Both the position numbers and the translations under genes were made by a program. From Modicisalibacter coralii (lineage in GTDB: Bacteria; Pseudomonadota; Gammaproteobacteria; Pseudomonadales; Halomonadaceae), in NCBI RefSeq assembly GCF_004117855.1, contig NZ_QWBW01000009.1, forward strand, positions 113,171 to 177,170: a stretch of 64,000 nucleotides of DNA, read 5' to 3'. The stretch's first letter is position 1. Every line of letters starts with the position of its first letter. Positions 56,849-64,000 of the stretch are shown here, in pieces. Under the pieces are notes generated by a model. That model searched no databases. It was not told where the DNA came from and saw only the letters and a program-made list of their open reading frames with translations.

Positions 56849-57231
56849 CCCCCCGCGGGCGAATGGAAGACGACGCACGAGGCCTGCCGGGCTTTGCCCG
56901 GCATCGGGCATGAGTGGCTTGATGCGCCAGCGACGACGATGAGTCTACCGCCGTCATCCCGGCACGGTGGGAAACCTGCCGTGCCGGGAATCTACTGTCC
57001 TTAATGCGTCGATACCGCGTCTGCTTTCACGGGTAATCGCCTCGGCATGAGGCGGACTGAACGTAATTGCCAACAACCTGACGGTTACTTTTTGTTACCA
57101 ATAGGATTATCGTCCATACGGCCAATAAGTTTGAGAAAAGGTCATGAGTGCGGACTATGATCCAGTGGCTCGGGGAGGAGATGCGAGCAAAATCACTACC
57201 AAAAATTAATTAAATTTAGGGTGATGCTGCC
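56849..57231. other. 383-bp intergenic region with two hairpins and an AT-rich right half
   Basis: TGCCGGGC-TTT-GCCCGGCA (56885-56903) and a perfect 10-bp stem CCCGGCACGG/CCGTGCCGGG (56958-56988) lie after the DUF1264 gene and could end its transcript, although T tracts are short. From about 57060 the sequence becomes AT-rich (CAAAAATTAATTAAATTTAGG near 57200), marking the boundary to the lower-GC acyltransferase gene. No small gene is convincing. Confidence 0.55.
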
Positions 57232-59151
57232 GTGCAGCACCGTGATGAAATCGATGGCTTGCGGGCCATTGCGGTATCGACCGTTCTCGTCTTTCATTTC
57301 TTTCCGGCCCTGCTTCCCCTGGGCTATCTCGGCGTCGATCTGTTCTTCGTCATTTCCGGGTTTCTGATCTCGACCTACATTCTCGAAGAGGTGGAGAAAG
57401 CGAGTTTTTCCTTCAAGACCTTCTACTGGCGAAGGGCGAGACGAATCCTGCCGGCGACCCTGGTACTCCTGCTGGTCACCTCCTTCTTTGCCTTCTTTAT
57501 CTTGACGCCGCCCGATCTGGTGAGATATTCGCAGAGTCTCATCGCGACCCTGACGTTCACTGCCAATATATTCTTCTGGAGGACGGGCGGGTATTTCGGC
57601 GATGCGGATGAACTGAAGCCGCTGTTGCACATGTGGTCCCTGGGTGTCGAGGAGCAGTTCTATCTGCTGTTCCCGGCCATCTTCGTCTTGATTGTCTCCA
57701 AATTGAAGACGCTCAGGTATGCGGTCATCTGTGTTTTACTGATCGTTCTGCTGTCTTTCCTGCTCAATGTCTTCCTGGCGGGGATCGGTGGCGAGAACCC
57801 GGCCTTCTTTCTGCTGCCGACCCGGGTGTGGCAGTTCGGGGTGGGGACCCTGGCGGCTTTTGCCTTCAAGGCCCGCAAAACCGACCGGAACGTCTACGTC
57901 ACCTATGCGTCGCTACTCGCGGTCATGGCCGGGTTGCTATTCGCCGTCCCGGTACTGCCGATGGCCACGACCGTGACGTTGGGCTTGGGGGTTTTCTTGT
58001 CGAGGCCCCATCATGCGTCTTCGCTTCCCATGCAGTGCCTGACGCACCCTCTGGTGAGAAGGATCGGACTCATCTCTTTCTCGCTATATCTATGGCACTG
58101 GCCGGTCCTCGTGTTCATGAAATATGTCGCCATTGAACCGCCGCCACTGTCGACCCTTTTACTGGGTATGGTGGTCACCCTGATTCTGGCCAGTGCGAGT
58201 TACACGTTGGTGGAGGCACCTTACCGATGGCGGCGTAGCCCCAGGAATGTCAGTACCGCCGTGATTTCCAGTATGCTGCTGATGATCGTGTTCGTGGGTG
58301 GTTCGGTGGCCTCACAGGGCTTCAAGACACGGCATTCGCGATTGGTCAATACGCTGGCCAGTGCCACTCAGACCAATTACCGGTGCCCGATAACGGATTA
58401 CTTTGCCTACGGCAATGCGCGTGCCTGTTTTGTCAACAAGGACGAACGGAGCGACTATGACATCGCCTTGATCGGCAATTCTCATGCGCAAATGTATGTG
58501 CCTGCCCTGGAAGACGTCTTGAAAGGTCAGCGGGAAAAGGGAATTCTCATTCCCTTGAACAGCTGCTTGCCGACGATCGATGTCAATGTCTCCCGAAAGT
58601 GTCTCGAGTTGGCCAGGATGAATTATGCGGAATATATCAAGGATGATCGCATCAAGACCGTGATATTCGCGATGACCTGGTACTCTGATTCGCTGGTCGA
58701 TGAGCAGGGGAGAATACGTGAAGACCGCTCCCGGATGCTTCTGGCGAGATCGGTTCTGGGTTTGATGGACAAGGTCGAAAGCGCCGGCAAGGAAGTCTTC
58801 CTGGTCGGGCCGATAAAGATCCCGGGACGCGATCTTTCCTCGTCGCTGAGTCGTGAGCTGATGCTGCGCGGTGCCGGCGTGGATGCGGTGATGGAGGCGC
58901 TGAAGGTGCCCCGTGGTGTCTTTGACACGGAATTTGGCGAGATGCTGACATTTCTTTCCGCGAGTCTGGGAACGCACTTCGTGACCGCTCACGACCGGCT
59001 GTGTCGCGGGGGGTATTGTTACTACGGTGATAAGACCGGCATGTTCTTCGCCGACGCCAGCCACCTGAGTGCCAGCGGTGCCCGGTTGATGGCTCCCGTC
59101 TTCCGCCGGATCGTGGCGGCACGGGTCGCGCTCGGTACATGGCCCCGCTAG
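57232..59151 (+). CDS. OafA/YrhL-type membrane O-acyltransferase with C-terminal SGNH domain
   Basis: A 639-residue protein starting HRDEIDGLRAIAVSTVLVFHFFPALLPLGYLGVDLFFVISGFLIS, the hallmark of acyltransferase-3 proteins. YWRRARRILPA and MWSLGVEEQFYLLFP hold the conserved Arg and Glu motifs. About ten helices (to about 365) are followed by a periplasmic SGNH-hydrolase-like domain with IALIGNSHAQMY (block I) and FFADASHLSASGARLM (Asp-x-x-His). These enzymes O-acetylate surface polysaccharides. GTG 57232 with AGGG upstream is the likely start. GC is visibly lower and codon use less biased than in neighbours, suggesting horizontal acquisition. Confidence 0.9.
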   Translation: MQHRDEIDGLRAIAVSTVLVFHFFPALLPLGYLGVDLFFVISGFLISTYILEEVEKASFSFKTFYWRRARRILPATLVLLLVTSFFAFFILTPPDLVRYSQSLIATLTFTANIFFWRTGGYFGDADELKPLLHMWSLGVEEQFYLLFPAIFVLIVSKLKTLRYAVICVLLIVLLSFLLNVFLAGIGGENPAFFLLPTRVWQFGVGTLAAFAFKARKTDRNVYVTYASLLAVMAGLLFAVPVLPMATTVTLGLGVFLSRPHHASSLPMQCLTHPLVRRIGLISFSLYLWHWPVLVFMKYVAIEPPPLSTLLLGMVVTLILASASYTLVEAPYRWRRSPRNVSTAVISSMLLMIVFVGGSVASQGFKTRHSRLVNTLASATQTNYRCPITDYFAYGNARACFVNKDERSDYDIALIGNSHAQMYVPALEDVLKGQREKGILIPLNSCLPTIDVNVSRKCLELARMNYAEYIKDDRIKTVIFAMTWYSDSLVDEQGRIREDRSRMLLARSVLGLMDKVESAGKEVFLVGPIKIPGRDLSSSLSRELMLRGAGVDAVMEALKVPRGVFDTEFGEMLTFLSASLGTHFVTAHDRLCRGGYCYYGDKTGMFFADASHLSASGARLMAPVFRRIVAARVALGTWPR

Positions 59152-59181
59152 CAATAACGACGCCCTGACCGGGGGTGGTGC

Positions 59182-60063
59182 TCAGGGCGGCGGTGACTCG
59201 TGCATGAATCGGGCGGCCTCCGCGCACAGCCAGTCGCGGAACAGTGCCGTCTTGCGCGGGGCTTGCGGCGCGCGCAGCACGACGTAATCGATCCCGCTGG
59301 GAATGAAGCCCCAGGGCGCCACCAGGCGTCCGGCGCGGATGTCGTCGGCGACCAGCACCCAGGGGGCGATGGCCACGCCGAGACCGGCGACGGCCGCCTC
59401 GAGCATGAAATAGAAGTGCTCGAAGTGCGGCCCGCGCGCCTGGGGCACCTCGATGCCCGTGGCCGATGCCCAGTCGCGCCAGGCGTCGGGACGGGTGCGT
59501 GTGTGCAGCAGCGTTCGTCCGTCCAGTCTCGGGCGTGACTCCGGGTCCGATGGCGGCGCCATCACCGGCCCCACCCTCTCGGCGAACAGCGGCGTCGTCT
59601 CCAGGCCGTGTGTCCACTCGCCGTCGACATGGATCGCCACATCGAAGCGTGATTGCTCCAGATTCAGCGGACCCGCGGAGGCACTCAGGCGGGGCTCGAG
59701 CCCCGGATGAGCGTGCTGGAAGCGGTGCAGGCGCGGGATCAACCAGCGCAGCATGAGGCTGCCCAGGCAGTAGACGTCCAGCGTGCCTTCGACGGCGTCG
59801 GTCACGCCCTGTACCGCGGTGTCGAGCCGGTCGAAGCCGGCCGTCAGACCCTCCAGCAGTTCGCGGCCCGCCGCGGTCGGACGCTGTGCCTGACGGGGCC
59901 CCTCGAGCAGCGTCACGCCCAGGTACGCCTCGAGGCGCTTGACCTGACGGCTGATCGCGCCGTGGGTGACATGCAACTCCTCGGCCGCTTCGGTCATGCG
60001 CCCCAGGCGGCCGACCGCCTCGAAGGCACGCAGGGCGTTGAGCGGGGGCATGCGTCGTGCCAT
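59182..60063 (-). CDS. LysR family regulator (GcvA-like)
   Basis: A 293-residue LysR protein. The GcvA-type N-terminus is MPPLNALRAFEAVGRLGRMTEAAEELHVTHGAISRQVKRLEAYLGVTLLEG, and the effector domain has the GcvA-like YCLGSLMLRWLIPRLHRFQHAHPGLEPRLSAS and FDVAIHVDGEW. It diverges from the EamA exporter gene (173 bp between the starts) and is the obvious candidate for its regulator. It is convergent with the acyltransferase gene, only 30 bp apart. Confidence 0.92.
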   Translation of the reverse strand: MARRMPPLNALRAFEAVGRLGRMTEAAEELHVTHGAISRQVKRLEAYLGVTLLEGPRQAQRPTAAGRELLEGLTAGFDRLDTAVQGVTDAVEGTLDVYCLGSLMLRWLIPRLHRFQHAHPGLEPRLSASAGPLNLEQSRFDVAIHVDGEWTHGLETTPLFAERVGPVMAPPSDPESRPRLDGRTLLHTRTRPDAWRDWASATGIEVPQARGPHFEHFYFMLEAAVAGLGVAIAPWVLVADDIRAGRLVAPWGFIPSGIDYVVLRAPQAPRKTALFRDWLCAEAARFMHESPPP

Positions 60064-60236
60064 GTGAGTTTTCCTGATAAACGATGTGCCGATAAATCGT
60101 TAGGTCCACGCCCAGGCACGTGCTTTGCTGGGGCCATGTCCGTTACGTGATGCCATTGAGCCCGGCGTGATCATGATTGTCCAGCCTCGGGTCGTCGCGG
60201 TGCGGTGATTCATAAAACTCACATGAAGGAGAGGGC

Positions 60237-61082
60237 ATGGAATCCTGGCTGTTCCTGGCGATCCTGCTGGCGGCCTTGCTGCATGCCGGCTGGAACGCCC
60301 TGGTCAAGGTGGGCCTGGACCGGTTTCTCGCGGTATCGCTGATCGCCATGGGCGCCGGCCTGGTCGCCGCGCCCGGCGTATGGCTGGCGCCGCCGCCGGC
60401 CCCCGCCGCCTGGCCATGGCTGGCGCTGTCGATGCTGCTGCACATCGGTTACAACGTCTTCCTGGTGCAGGCCTATCGCAGTGGCGATCTGGGGCAGGTC
60501 TATCCGATCGCACGCGGTGCCGCACCGCTGCTGGTCGCCGTGGTGTCCGCGCTGGCGCTCGGTGAGTTGCCGCCGCCCTTGACCACGCTGGGCATCGTCG
60601 TGCTGGTGGCGGGCGTGGGGCTGATGTCGCTACGCGGGGGCCGCCATGCGCAGCGTCTCGAACGGCGCGCGGTGGGCGCGGCGCTGGCGACCGCGACCTT
60701 CATCGCCGGCTACACCCTGAGCGATGCCATCGGGGCCCGGGCCAGTGGCTCGCCCGGCGGGTACATCGCCGGGTTGTTCGTCGCCAACGGCCTGGTGATG
60801 GCGGTCCTGCTGCTGGCCACGCGCGGTACCCGGGCATTGCCGGCCCTGGCCGGGCACTGGCGGCTCGGGCTGCTGGGCGGCGCCATGTCGCTGGGCGCCT
60901 ATGCCATTGCCATCTGGGCGATGACCCGGGCGCCGATCGCGCTGGTCGCCGCGCTGCGCGAGACCAGCGTGCTGTTCGCCGCCCTGATCGGCTGCTGGTG
61001 GCTGGGGGAGCCGCTCAGCCGCTGGCGCGCCCTGGCGGCGCTGGTGATCGTCGCCGGGGTGATGCTGGCCAAGCTGGGTTGA
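60237..61082 (+). CDS. EamA/DMT family transporter
   Basis: A 281-residue protein with ten hydrophobic helices arranged as two EamA repeats. The first opens SWLFLAILLAALLHAGWNALVKVGLDR. The second contains ATFIAGYTLSDAIGARASGSPGGYIAGLF. The latter half ends ALVAALRETSVLFAALIGCWWLGEPLSRWRALAALVIVAGVMLAKLG, the standard EamA end. It is a drug/metabolite-type permease, probably an exporter of amino acids or similar molecules. AAGGAGA precedes the ATG. It diverges from a GcvA-like LysR gene. Confidence 0.9.
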   Translation: MESWLFLAILLAALLHAGWNALVKVGLDRFLAVSLIAMGAGLVAAPGVWLAPPPAPAAWPWLALSMLLHIGYNVFLVQAYRSGDLGQVYPIARGAAPLLVAVVSALALGELPPPLTTLGIVVLVAGVGLMSLRGGRHAQRLERRAVGAALATATFIAGYTLSDAIGARASGSPGGYIAGLFVANGLVMAVLLLATRGTRALPALAGHWRLGLLGGAMSLGAYAIAIWAMTRAPIALVAALRETSVLFAALIGCWWLGEPLSRWRALAALVIVAGVMLAKLG

Positions 61083-61161
61083 GGTCGGCCAGTGACGGGC
61101 TGGACGCGCTGCGTCGGCTCTGCTTGAGTAGAGCGGCTCATTCACCCGGACAGGAAGCGTC

Positions 61162-62376
61162 ATGGACGAGACACAGCCCGCCCGCCAGGTATCCCGCGAT
61201 CAGCCGGGCGATCCCCGGCGCCCGACCCTGGTGGGCCTGCTGCCGGCGCCCGAACAGCCGGCCGACATCGCCGAGAGCCTGGCGGGGCAGCTCCCCGAAC
61301 TGTTGGCCGACTACGTCGACGACCGTCTCGCGTGGGACGTGCAGGTGGTCGTCGACCCCTTGACCGGCGCCATGGAAGACTCCGATTCCATCATCGACAA
61401 GACGGAAGCGTACAAGCACCAGCGGGAATGGGACTACGTGATCTGCATCACCGACCTGCCCATCTACAAGGAGCGGCGTTACATGGTCGCGGAGGCCAGC
61501 ATGGCGCGTTGCTCGGCGATCGTCTCGCTACCCGCCTTTGGTGCGACCGGGATCCGGCAGCGCCTGCGCGAATCGATCCTGCAACTCGTCAACGAGATGC
61601 ATCATGGCAGCTCCGAGGCCGCGCGGGAGCGACAGGAGCGCCGCACCGAAGCCTCCGACAAGGTCAGCGACGACCTGCGTGGCGAAGGGGCCCGCCGATT
61701 GATGGGCCACCGGCTCTTCGAGAGCCTGATCCCCATCCATCGCGAGACGCCCGAACACGCCGAGGGCAACATCGACGTGCGTTTCGTCACGCGCTCGCGG
61801 CTGGGCGGTAGCCTGCGCATACTCTCCGGCATGGTGCGGGCCAATCGGCCCTGGACGGTCTTCCCCGCCTTTCGCAGCGTGATCGCCGTGGCCTTCGCCA
61901 CCGGCGCCTACGGGCTGATCTTCCCCACCTTCTGGAAGCTCAACGACAGCTACGGCGGCTCTCGCCTGGTGGTGCTCATGCTCACCGCGATGATCGCGAT
62001 GGTCATCTGGATCATGCTCGCCCACGGCCTGTGGGAGCCGCTCAGGAAAGCCAGTTCGCGGCATATCGCCCGGCTCTACAACATGGTCACCGTACTGACG
62101 TTGAGCACCGCCGTGGTGTTCTACTACGGCGTGCTCTACCTGCTGTTCCTGTTCGCGGTCTATCTGTTCGTGCCGGCGAGTCTGCTGAGCCAGAATCTGG
62201 GCCATGCGGTGGGGCCGGCGAACTATCTGTCGCTTGCCTGGCTGGCGAGTTCGCTGGCGACGCTTGCCGGTGCCCTGGGCGCCGGGCTCGAAGACGATAC
62301 CACGGTGCTCAACGCCACCTATGGCTATCGTCAGCGGCGCCGCAACAAGCAGATGCGTCAGGACGACGGCGACTGA
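61162..62376 (+). CDS. Unrecognised membrane protein: soluble N-terminal domain plus about five C-terminal helices
   Basis: A 404-residue protein I cannot assign to a named family. The N-terminal ~225 residues are soluble and mixed alpha/beta, with WDVQVVVDPLTG, a striking WDYVICITDLPIYKERRYMVAE and VSLPAFGATGIRQRL, followed by a charged helix (ERQERRTEASDKV). The C-terminal part has hydrophobic segments at about 236-258, 270-292, 308-325, 326-343 and 356-374. The end is a basic tail (YRQRRRNKQMR). It has no signal peptide, so the N-terminal domain should be cytoplasmic. It stands alone after the EamA gene (80 bp) and is convergent with an MFS gene. Confidence 0.75.
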   Translation: MDETQPARQVSRDQPGDPRRPTLVGLLPAPEQPADIAESLAGQLPELLADYVDDRLAWDVQVVVDPLTGAMEDSDSIIDKTEAYKHQREWDYVICITDLPIYKERRYMVAEASMARCSAIVSLPAFGATGIRQRLRESILQLVNEMHHGSSEAARERQERRTEASDKVSDDLRGEGARRLMGHRLFESLIPIHRETPEHAEGNIDVRFVTRSRLGGSLRILSGMVRANRPWTVFPAFRSVIAVAFATGAYGLIFPTFWKLNDSYGGSRLVVLMLTAMIAMVIWIMLAHGLWEPLRKASSRHIARLYNMVTVLTLSTAVVFYYGVLYLLFLFAVYLFVPASLLSQNLGHAVGPANYLSLAWLASSLATLAGALGAGLEDDTTVLNATYGYRQRRRNKQMRQDDGD

Positions 62377-62392
62377 GCCGAAGCCTCGGCGG

Positions 62393-63619
62393 TCAGTCGC
62401 CTTGCCCGGCCGGAGCGCTTTCGCCGACCCATTCGCTCAACCAGAACAGCACCGCCGCCAGGGCGAAGGCGGCGCCCAGCGCACAGGCGCCGGGCCAGCC
62501 GGCCAGGGTGTACAGCCAGGCCGCGCCGCCCGAGCCCGCGGCGCCGCCCAGGAAGTAGCCGGTCATGTAGGCGGTGGTGATGCGGCTGCGCGCCTCGGGG
62601 CGAATCTGGTAGATCGCGCTCTGGTTGAGGATCTGGTTGCCCTGCACGCCCAGGTCGAGCAGCACGATGCCGACGATGATCGCCGCCAGTTCGTGGGCGA
62701 ACAGCGTCATCGCCAGAAAGCTCAGCACGATCAGGCACAGGAAGCTGCCGGTGGCGACCCGCGACAGGCCGCGGTCGTGCAGGTTGCCGGCCAGGTTGGC
62801 GCACAGCGCGCCGGTCACGCCCAGCAGACCGAACAGGCCGATCACCGAATCCGGGTAGTCGTAGGGTGGCCGCGCGAGCAGGAAGGGCAGTGTGGTCCAG
62901 AAGGCGCTGAAGGCGGCGAAACCCATGGCGCCGTAGAACAGCCGGCGGCGCAGCAGTGGCTCGTCGCGCAGCAGACTCAGTACCGAGGCCAGCAGGGCGC
63001 CGTAGCCGAGTCGGGTCTGTCCGGGCTCGCGTGGCAGCAGGCGCGACAGCAGCAGCGCCTGGACCACCATCAGTGCCGCCGCCAGCCAGTAGACCGCGCG
63101 CCAGCCCAGCGCGTCGGCGATCCCGCCGGACACCGTGCGTGCCAGCAGGATGCCCAGCAGCAGGCCGGTCATAACCCGGCCCACCACCCGGCCACGCTCG
63201 GCATCGCTGGCGAGATGCGCGGCGAAGGGCACCAGGATTTGCGCGACCACCGCGGTCAGGCCGGTGGCCAGGGCGCAGACGAAGAACAGCGTGATGTCCG
63301 GCGCCAGCGCGGTACCGGCCAGGGCGACCGCCGTGGCCAGCGACACCGTGACGATCAACCGGCGGCGCTCGAGCAGGTCGCCCAGCGGCACCAGCAGGAT
63401 CAGCCCCGCGGCATAGCCGAGCTGGGTCAGGGTGATGATCAGTCCGGCCGTGCCACGGGAGACCTCGAAGCCCCGGGCCAGGGTGTCGAGCAGCGGCTGG
63501 GCGTAGTAGATGTTGGCCACCGCCACGCCGCAGGCCAGCGCCATGACGAAGGTCAGCAGATCATTGGGCCGCAGGGCCGGGCGGCCGTCGGTTTGCGTGT
63601 CGGTCGCGTCGGTCGTCAC
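62393..63619 (-). CDS. MFS transporter (DHA-type exporter)
   Basis: About 408 residues with twelve helices. ACGVAVANIYYAQPLLDTLARGF and LGYAAGLILLVPLGDLLERRRLI (motif A) identify a YnfM/AraJ-like drug/H+ antiporter-1 type protein; this subfamily often has the IYYxQPLL signature. I choose GTG 63619 because AGGAG lies seven bases upstream. The longer frame to ATG 63727 runs through the palindromic element and is not credible. The gene lies immediately downstream of that element and of a truncated HlyD-type gene on the same strand. Confidence 0.88.
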   Translation of the reverse strand: MTTDATDTQTDGRPALRPNDLLTFVMALACGVAVANIYYAQPLLDTLARGFEVSRGTAGLIITLTQLGYAAGLILLVPLGDLLERRRLIVTVSLATAVALAGTALAPDITLFFVCALATGLTAVVAQILVPFAAHLASDAERGRVVGRVMTGLLLGILLARTVSGGIADALGWRAVYWLAAALMVVQALLLSRLLPREPGQTRLGYGALLASVLSLLRDEPLLRRRLFYGAMGFAAFSAFWTTLPFLLARPPYDYPDSVIGLFGLLGVTGALCANLAGNLHDRGLSRVATGSFLCLIVLSFLAMTLFAHELAAIIVGIVLLDLGVQGNQILNQSAIYQIRPEARSRITTAYMTGYFLGGAAGSGGAAWLYTLAGWPGACALGAAFALAAVLFWLSEWVGESAPAGQGD

Positions 63620-63629
63620 CTCGTTTCTC

Positions 63630-63776
63630 CTACGCTTTGTCTGAAAAATGTCTGCGCTCGCCCATACGGCGTTAAAAATTGACTCAAAATGCTCATTTAC
63701 GGCTTGTAAACTCCGCTTTTTCGTCAATTTTTGCCTTGTCTGGCCATCGCTCGCCGACTTTTCAGACAGAGCTTAG
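63630..63776. mobile_element. 147-bp palindromic MITE-like element
   Basis: The whole element folds on itself. The left end CTACGCTTTGTCTGAAAAAT (63630 inward) and right end CTAAGCTCTGTCTGAAAAGT (63776 inward) match at 16-17 of 20 positions, and similarity continues through GCGCTCGCC/GGCGAGCG-like blocks and TTAAAAATTGACTCAAAA / CAAAAATTGACGAAAAAG. The centre is a short TTTACGGCTTGTAAA hairpin. GC content is far below the surroundings. There is no ORF except the spurious extension of the MFS gene. The TAA stop of the HlyD-type gene lies inside its right end. This fits a non-autonomous terminal-inverted-repeat element. Confidence 0.85.
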
Positions 63777-64000
63777 CTGGGCTGATGGTCATCGCCGCTG
63801 ACGTCGATATCGACTTCGACCATCATACCCGGACCGATCAAGTCGGCGGGACCGTCATCGAGAGCGATACGCACCGGAATGCGCTGGGTGATCTTGGTGA
63901 AGTTGCCGGAGGGGTTGGGATCCGGCAGCAGCGCGAACTGGCTGGTCGCGGCGCGCCCAATGACGGTGACGTGGCCGTGGAAGGCGCGATCCGGATAGGC
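63773..64000 (-). CDS. HlyD/EmrA-type membrane fusion protein, C-terminal part (5' end beyond window)
   Basis: The last 75 codons read AYPDRAFHGHVTVIGRAATSQFALLPDPNPSGNFTKITQRIPVRI and GPGMMVEVDID. SQFALLPDPNPSGNFTKITQRIPVRI is the conserved C-terminal block of EmrA/HlyD-type periplasmic adaptors of multidrug efflux systems. Only this end is visible. The TAA stop (63773-63775) lies within the terminal CTAAG of the palindromic element, so insertion may have replaced the original C-terminus. A partner MFS exporter would usually be adjacent: the MFS gene at 62393-63619 follows on the same strand but is of a different type from EmrB. Confidence 0.85.
   Translation of the reverse strand, partial: AYPDRAFHGHVTVIGRAATSQFALLPDPNPSGNFTKITQRIPVRIALDDGPADLIGPGMMVEVDIDVSGDDHQPS

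Noticed and set aside
63620-63727. N-terminal extension of the MFS exporter to an ATG at 63727
   Set aside because: The extra residues are translated from the palindromic element; GTG 63619 has an AGGAG site at proper spacing and starts near the conserved region.

Overview
The window is about 68% GC, densely packed, gammaproteobacterial DNA. It carries an E. coli-style maltose regulon, a GH13 alpha-glucosidase of the type known from Halomonas, a Band-7/NfeD pair and short dispersed palindromic intergenic repeats. I infer a chromosomal segment of a Halomonadaceae-like halophile. This rests on gene content and composition, since no rRNA or other marker gene is present. No tRNA, rRNA, CRISPR array, complete insertion sequence or phage was seen.

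Layout. 1-5.6 kb: truncated SPFH protein with NfeD, a CynX-type exporter, a CoA-transferase/GST pair, a repeat and an aldo/keto reductase. 5.7-12.2 kb: DUF808 membrane protein, a diguanylate cyclase, GNAT, a MntA/HepT-type toxin-antitoxin pair, RmuC and a Crp/Fnr regulator. 12.5-26.3 kb: a complete maltodextrin regulon. A secreted animal-type alpha-amylase diverges from malEFG-lamB-malM, and malK, an alpha-glucosidase and malT lie on the other strand. GGGGAKGAGG MalT boxes sit in two of its promoter regions. 26.4-37.3 kb: a signalling block. A response regulator diverges from a cysteine-free molybdopterin-fold periplasmic protein and a hybrid phosphorelay kinase. Then, on the minus strand, come a periplasmic-binding-protein-like protein, a beta-barrel protein, a GGDEF-EAL protein, an exosortase-type acyltransferase and a REC-EAL protein.

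37.7-49.6 kb: zinc alcohol dehydrogenase, Hsp20, SHOCT protein, a second GST, DUF3581, a GlxA-type AraC regulator, a methyltransferase, a ketopantoate-reductase-family enzyme, a chemoreceptor with a sigma-28-like promoter, and a SulP transporter. 49.7-57 kb: RNase Z overlapping a cyclodeaminase-like protein, an AraC/LysE pair, a YbaK deacylase, a second LysE exporter, a quinone-reductase-type flavoprotein divergent from a LysR regulator, and a DUF1264 protein. 57.2-64 kb: a lower-GC O-acyltransferase, a LysR/EamA pair, an unrecognised membrane protein, an MFS exporter, a 147-bp palindromic MITE-like element, and the 3' end of an HlyD-type membrane fusion protein.

The maltose genes form one coherent pathway: amylase outside the inner membrane, LamB across the outer membrane, MalEFGK import, alpha-glucosidase in the cytoplasm, all probably under MalT. 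The 26-37 kb block is the best candidate for an undescribed system. It combines a phosphorelay and c-di-GMP turnover with two unusual periplasmic sensor-like proteins, and a shared 16-bp direct repeat may tie the phosphorelay to the REC-EAL gene. The intergenic repeats sit exactly between stop codons of neighbouring genes and supply or abut those stops.
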